Below are positions 61,661 through 64,000 of a stretch of DNA of 64,000 nucleotides, one piece after another. Location: assembly GCA_013400975.1 (NCBI GenBank), contig WBMZ01003040.1, positions 44,724 to 108,723 on the forward strand. The letters run 5' to 3'. Made by a program: the position numbers and the translations under genes. Under the pieces are notes generated by a model that saw only the letters and a program-made list of their open reading frames with translations, did no database searches and was not told the origin of the DNA. The DNA is from Atrichornis clamosus (taxonomy: Eukaryota; Chordata; Aves; Passeriformes; Menuridae). Numbering within the stretch: the first letter of the stretch is position 1; each line of letters begins with the position of its first letter.

Positions 61661-63373
61661 GAAGCCGGCTGGCTGAGGCACTGGATGATTTTGGTGGCTC
61701 TCAAGGGGATGAGATCTTTCCTTTTCTGCTACTTATGTGTTCTCCCCTTGGAGTTCTACACAGTCTATTTGCTCCTGTCTGCTGCTTTGACAGCAACCGC
61801 TTGGATTTTATTCCATTATCAAGGGGAAAGGCGATTCCTAAACCACAATCTACTTTATAGCCTAACTGCTAATAAATAGGCTATTGCACTTTGCTGCCCA
61901 TCTAGGAAGAGTTTAAGATTAAAAGAAATATTCCACTACAGCAAAAAGCCACTGGACTAATGTAACTCTGAACTTACCCAGATTCTAAGCCAGGGAGCAA
62001 ACTAAATGTGTTTACATAAGACAAATTTAAAATTATCTAAAATTTATCAGGAAGAGAACAGCTTAATATTTTAGGGGATGAGGAGGACATCTGGTACCTG
62101 GACAAGGTGGGAAGCACCAGACGAAATGCTTATTTGGGTTACAAAAACGTACACTGGCCCTGCCTTGAAAAGGCTGTAATCTTAAAGGCTTAAAGACTTA
62201 AAAATTTAGGGACAGATCCTCAATATCTGCAAACTTCGGCAAAGTTACAGCCAAAGTTACAGCCTGCAGCCAGGAAAATTGACTCCCCTGGGAAGAGCTG
62301 TGTGGGGTGCAGGCAGGCTCTTGGAGGGACCCATCTTCTGCTGCCCAGGCCAGCTGGGTTGGGTGTGAGGGTATGGCACTGATTCCCTTGAATAATACTG
62401 AGTTTCATACCCGACAATCCATCAATTTTTCATGACACCAGTTTTACATCTTATCCCTCTTGTGAACAAATTACTGGAATTAAGGACGGTATTATAGATT
62501 CTTTTAAAATTTATCCCTTAAACGGTTAAAAACAAAACCTGAAATAAACCAAATGACTTTCTGTCCTCACTTGCCGACAGTTAATGCAGAATAATGTCTG
62601 AAGCAAATGCAGCAGTGCCGGCTCCCCAGGAGCAACACCAGCACCGACAGTCTGCTGCAATGTCAGGACATTATTTTCTGAAGTTTTGATAGAGATGGTG
62701 ATGGGAGAAGACAGCTTTTGTAGAGAAGCCTTTTGTTTAATCGTTCAGAGAGCAAAACTCAGAAACATTAAAATATACAGAATCACAAAAGCTGATTTAA
62801 ACTAAGGGGGGAAAACTTCACAGGAAGAAGACGGGAATAGTCCTTCAGCAGCGTGAAACCTTTCCCTAAAAACCACTATTGCCATTTTAGAAGCCCAAGA
62901 TCCACTTTCTGGGCCATCATCCACAACAGAGCCCTAACACATGGCACGCCAGAACCTGACTGTTTTACAAGAAGACACATCAAATTCAAGCTCAGCTGCA
63001 GGACATATCCCTGAACAAAAAGACCAGGAGTTACTCCCTCTAAAGCCCGTGACCCAGAACAAGGAAGGGACATTCTTCCATTAGGTATTAGGATTTGATT
63101 GCTGGAAGAGTAAAGGCAAATCTAGAGGATGAGGAGATTGGAAAAGCAGCTCCTCCAGCAAATTTGGAGTGAGGCAGGCGCTTCCTGCCACGCATTCTCC
63201 CCCTTCCCACTGCTTCTTTCTTCATCTTGGACAGAATAGTGTTCAGATATTTCAGAAACTGGGCTCCAATTTGTCAGGAAAAAAGCATGTGTAGGTGCCT
63301 GCACAATACCCACAACATACTTCAGCAGTGAGAGAGGCCACAAAACTTCTCCATGAGGAGAGGAAGGACTCAC
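61661..63373 (-). other. Giant TCF7 intron, 5' end
   Basis: Unique sequence that becomes less AT-rich toward exon b. There is a short direct duplication CAAAGTTACAGC at about 62240. No exon was recognised. Confidence -1.
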
Positions 63374-63480
63374 CAGAGGTGACATAGATCCATTTGGCAG
63401 ATACGGATCTGAGAGCATCAGGAAAGGGTAACCGGAATATGCAGATCCTTTATACATCCCTGGGTCCTGATGTTTCATAC
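63374..63480 (-). CDS. TCF7: TCF7 exon b, start of the context-dependent regulatory region
   Basis: The exon is 107 nt, with acceptor TTTCAGCAG and donor GTGAGT. Two bases complete the glycine split with the previous exon. Then 35 codons follow, beginning MKHQDPGMYKGSAYSGYPF and ending PYLPNGSMSPL in phase 0. The GMYK-SAYS segment corresponds to GMYKETVYSAF of human TCF7. The proline/serine-rich end resembles the PYxxNGSxSP motif of LEF1 and the other TCFs. The methionine at 63455-63457 is the counterpart of the residue where short human TCF-1 isoforms lacking the beta-catenin domain begin. The downstream intron is unusually long at 49.4 kb. Confidence -1.
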
Positions 63481-63883
63481 CTGCTGAAATCAATGTTCCC
63501 TGTCAAAACTTGTCTTACAACAGGTGATTCCCCTGTCTGTTGGGGGTCCCCAAAGAGGCTACAGCATGTTGGGGGAGTCTTTTTGTCCCATACTCCTCAG
63601 AGAAGGTGCTGGGGGGTGCCAGAGCCCACCACGGATGCAGACTCCCACGGTGGGGACACTGGGAAGCCTCGGTGCTGTCAGGAGTAGCTTTCCCCCTGAG
63701 GGCTGTGGTGGCCAGGTTGGCATCCGTCACTCCCGGTGGTGACAGGGGGATGGACTGGGGAACCAGGGGGTCACCACCCCGGGGAGGGCGAGCACTGGAC
63801 GGGGCACACTGGGGAAGACCAGCAGGAACCGGGAATGGGGAGAGGGGGACACACAGAAACACGCGGAGGTTGCTGTGACTAAC
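63481..63883 (-). other. TCF7 intron (exon a to exon b)
   Basis: A 403-bp GC-rich intron with clean splice sites at both ends. The open frames across it are compositional. Confidence -1.
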
Positions 63884-63950
63884 CATCATCCATGTGGTCC
63901 GGGAGCTTCTCCTGGTACACCCTCTGCGGATCCTGCACTCGCCGGAGGGC
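63884..63950 (-). CDS. TCF7: TCF7 exon a (5'-most in window), linker after the N-terminal domain
   Basis: The exon is 67 nt. Its acceptor is a pyrimidine tract ending GTGCAG and its donor is GTTAGT. It encodes ALRRVQDPQRVYQEKLPDH followed by Met-Asp-Asp, entering in phase 0 and leaving one base. The EKLPDHMDDG segment aligns with DKLPEPLEDG of human TCF7, just downstream of the acidic beta-catenin-binding region. The upstream exons are outside the window. The flanking bases 63953-64000 are very GC-rich with several CpGs, which suggests the edge of the promoter CpG island. TCF7 identity is secure through the downstream exons; this short exon alone would be ambiguous among paralogues. Confidence -1.
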
Positions 63951-64000
63951 CTGCACGGGGAGGAGAGAGAGGGGCAGCGCGGGGGCGTGGGGCGGGGGCC
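63951..64000 (-). other. TCF7 intron upstream of exon a, GC-rich
   Basis: The pyrimidine tract and acceptor of exon a, followed by very GC-rich sequence with four CpGs in about 25 bases. It probably lies close to the 5' CpG island. Confidence -1.

Larger units (their letters stand above)
826..63950 (-). other. TCF7: TCF7 (TCF-1) gene, partial; extent of the exons inside the window
   Basis: Eight minus-strand exons join in one open frame encoding the middle and most of the C-terminal half of a TCF/LEF protein. These are HMG-box factors that bind the DNA minor groove at WWCAAAG sites, recruit beta-catenin to activate Wnt targets, and bind Groucho/TLE to repress without it. TCF7 is chosen over LEF1, TCF7L1 and TCF7L2 for three reasons. 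The box starts [16 protein letters not shown]. The basic tail is GKKKRRTREKQQ. The linkers VHRPSQTSDIPGFY and WFTHPLMLGSG match mammalian TCF7 as I recall it, not its paralogues. Known roles are in T-lymphocyte development and memory, and in Wnt patterning. The ATG and beta-catenin-binding exon lie past 64000 and the last exon(s) lie before base 1. No frameshift or stop interrupts the frame. Confidence -1.

Overview
The window is bird nuclear DNA. It carries about nineteen CR1 non-LTR retrotransposon tails, which is typical of avian genomes, together with pentanucleotide microsatellites, a solo retroviral LTR and one assembly gap of 250 Ns at 32514-32763. I cannot name the species. There is no prokaryotic or viral gene cluster here.

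The only gene I can support is TCF7 (TCF-1), the HMG-box effector of Wnt/beta-catenin signalling. It lies on the minus strand and runs through the whole window. I find eight coding exons, in transcription order 63884-63950, 63374-63480, 13809-13941, 10635-10725, 4200-4310, 3811-3973, 3486-3593 and 826-874. All have GT donors and AG acceptors and their phases fit together: 829 coding bases, or 276 codons plus one base. The 5' exons with the start codon and the core beta-catenin-binding segment lie beyond base 64000, where the sequence turns GC-rich. The final exon or exons (short B-type or long E-type tail) and the 3' UTR lie beyond base 1.

From left to right: 1-825 is intron or downstream sequence with no recognised exon. 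Bases 826-13941 hold the six 3' exons, including the two-exon HMG box. Bases 13942-63373 are one intron of about 49.4 kb. It contains CR1 copies, two MIR-like relics, a GC-rich block (18.5-20.3 kb), pentanucleotide arrays (23.0 and 32.3-32.8 kb), a 327-bp solo LTR with a 6-bp target duplication (34226-34552), an imperfect minisatellite (50.5 kb) and several unique AT-rich blocks that look like candidate enhancers. Bases 63374-64000 hold two exons of the linker between the N-terminal domain and the context-dependent regulatory region.

The most unexpected items are a well-formed but unassigned 162-nt exon-like segment at 25905-26066 (minus strand), an apparent excess of the perfect TCF/LEF 9-mer AGATCAAAG, and a CpG-rich open block at about 49090-49290 that I cannot assign. 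I did not find convincing evidence of a wholly new biological system.
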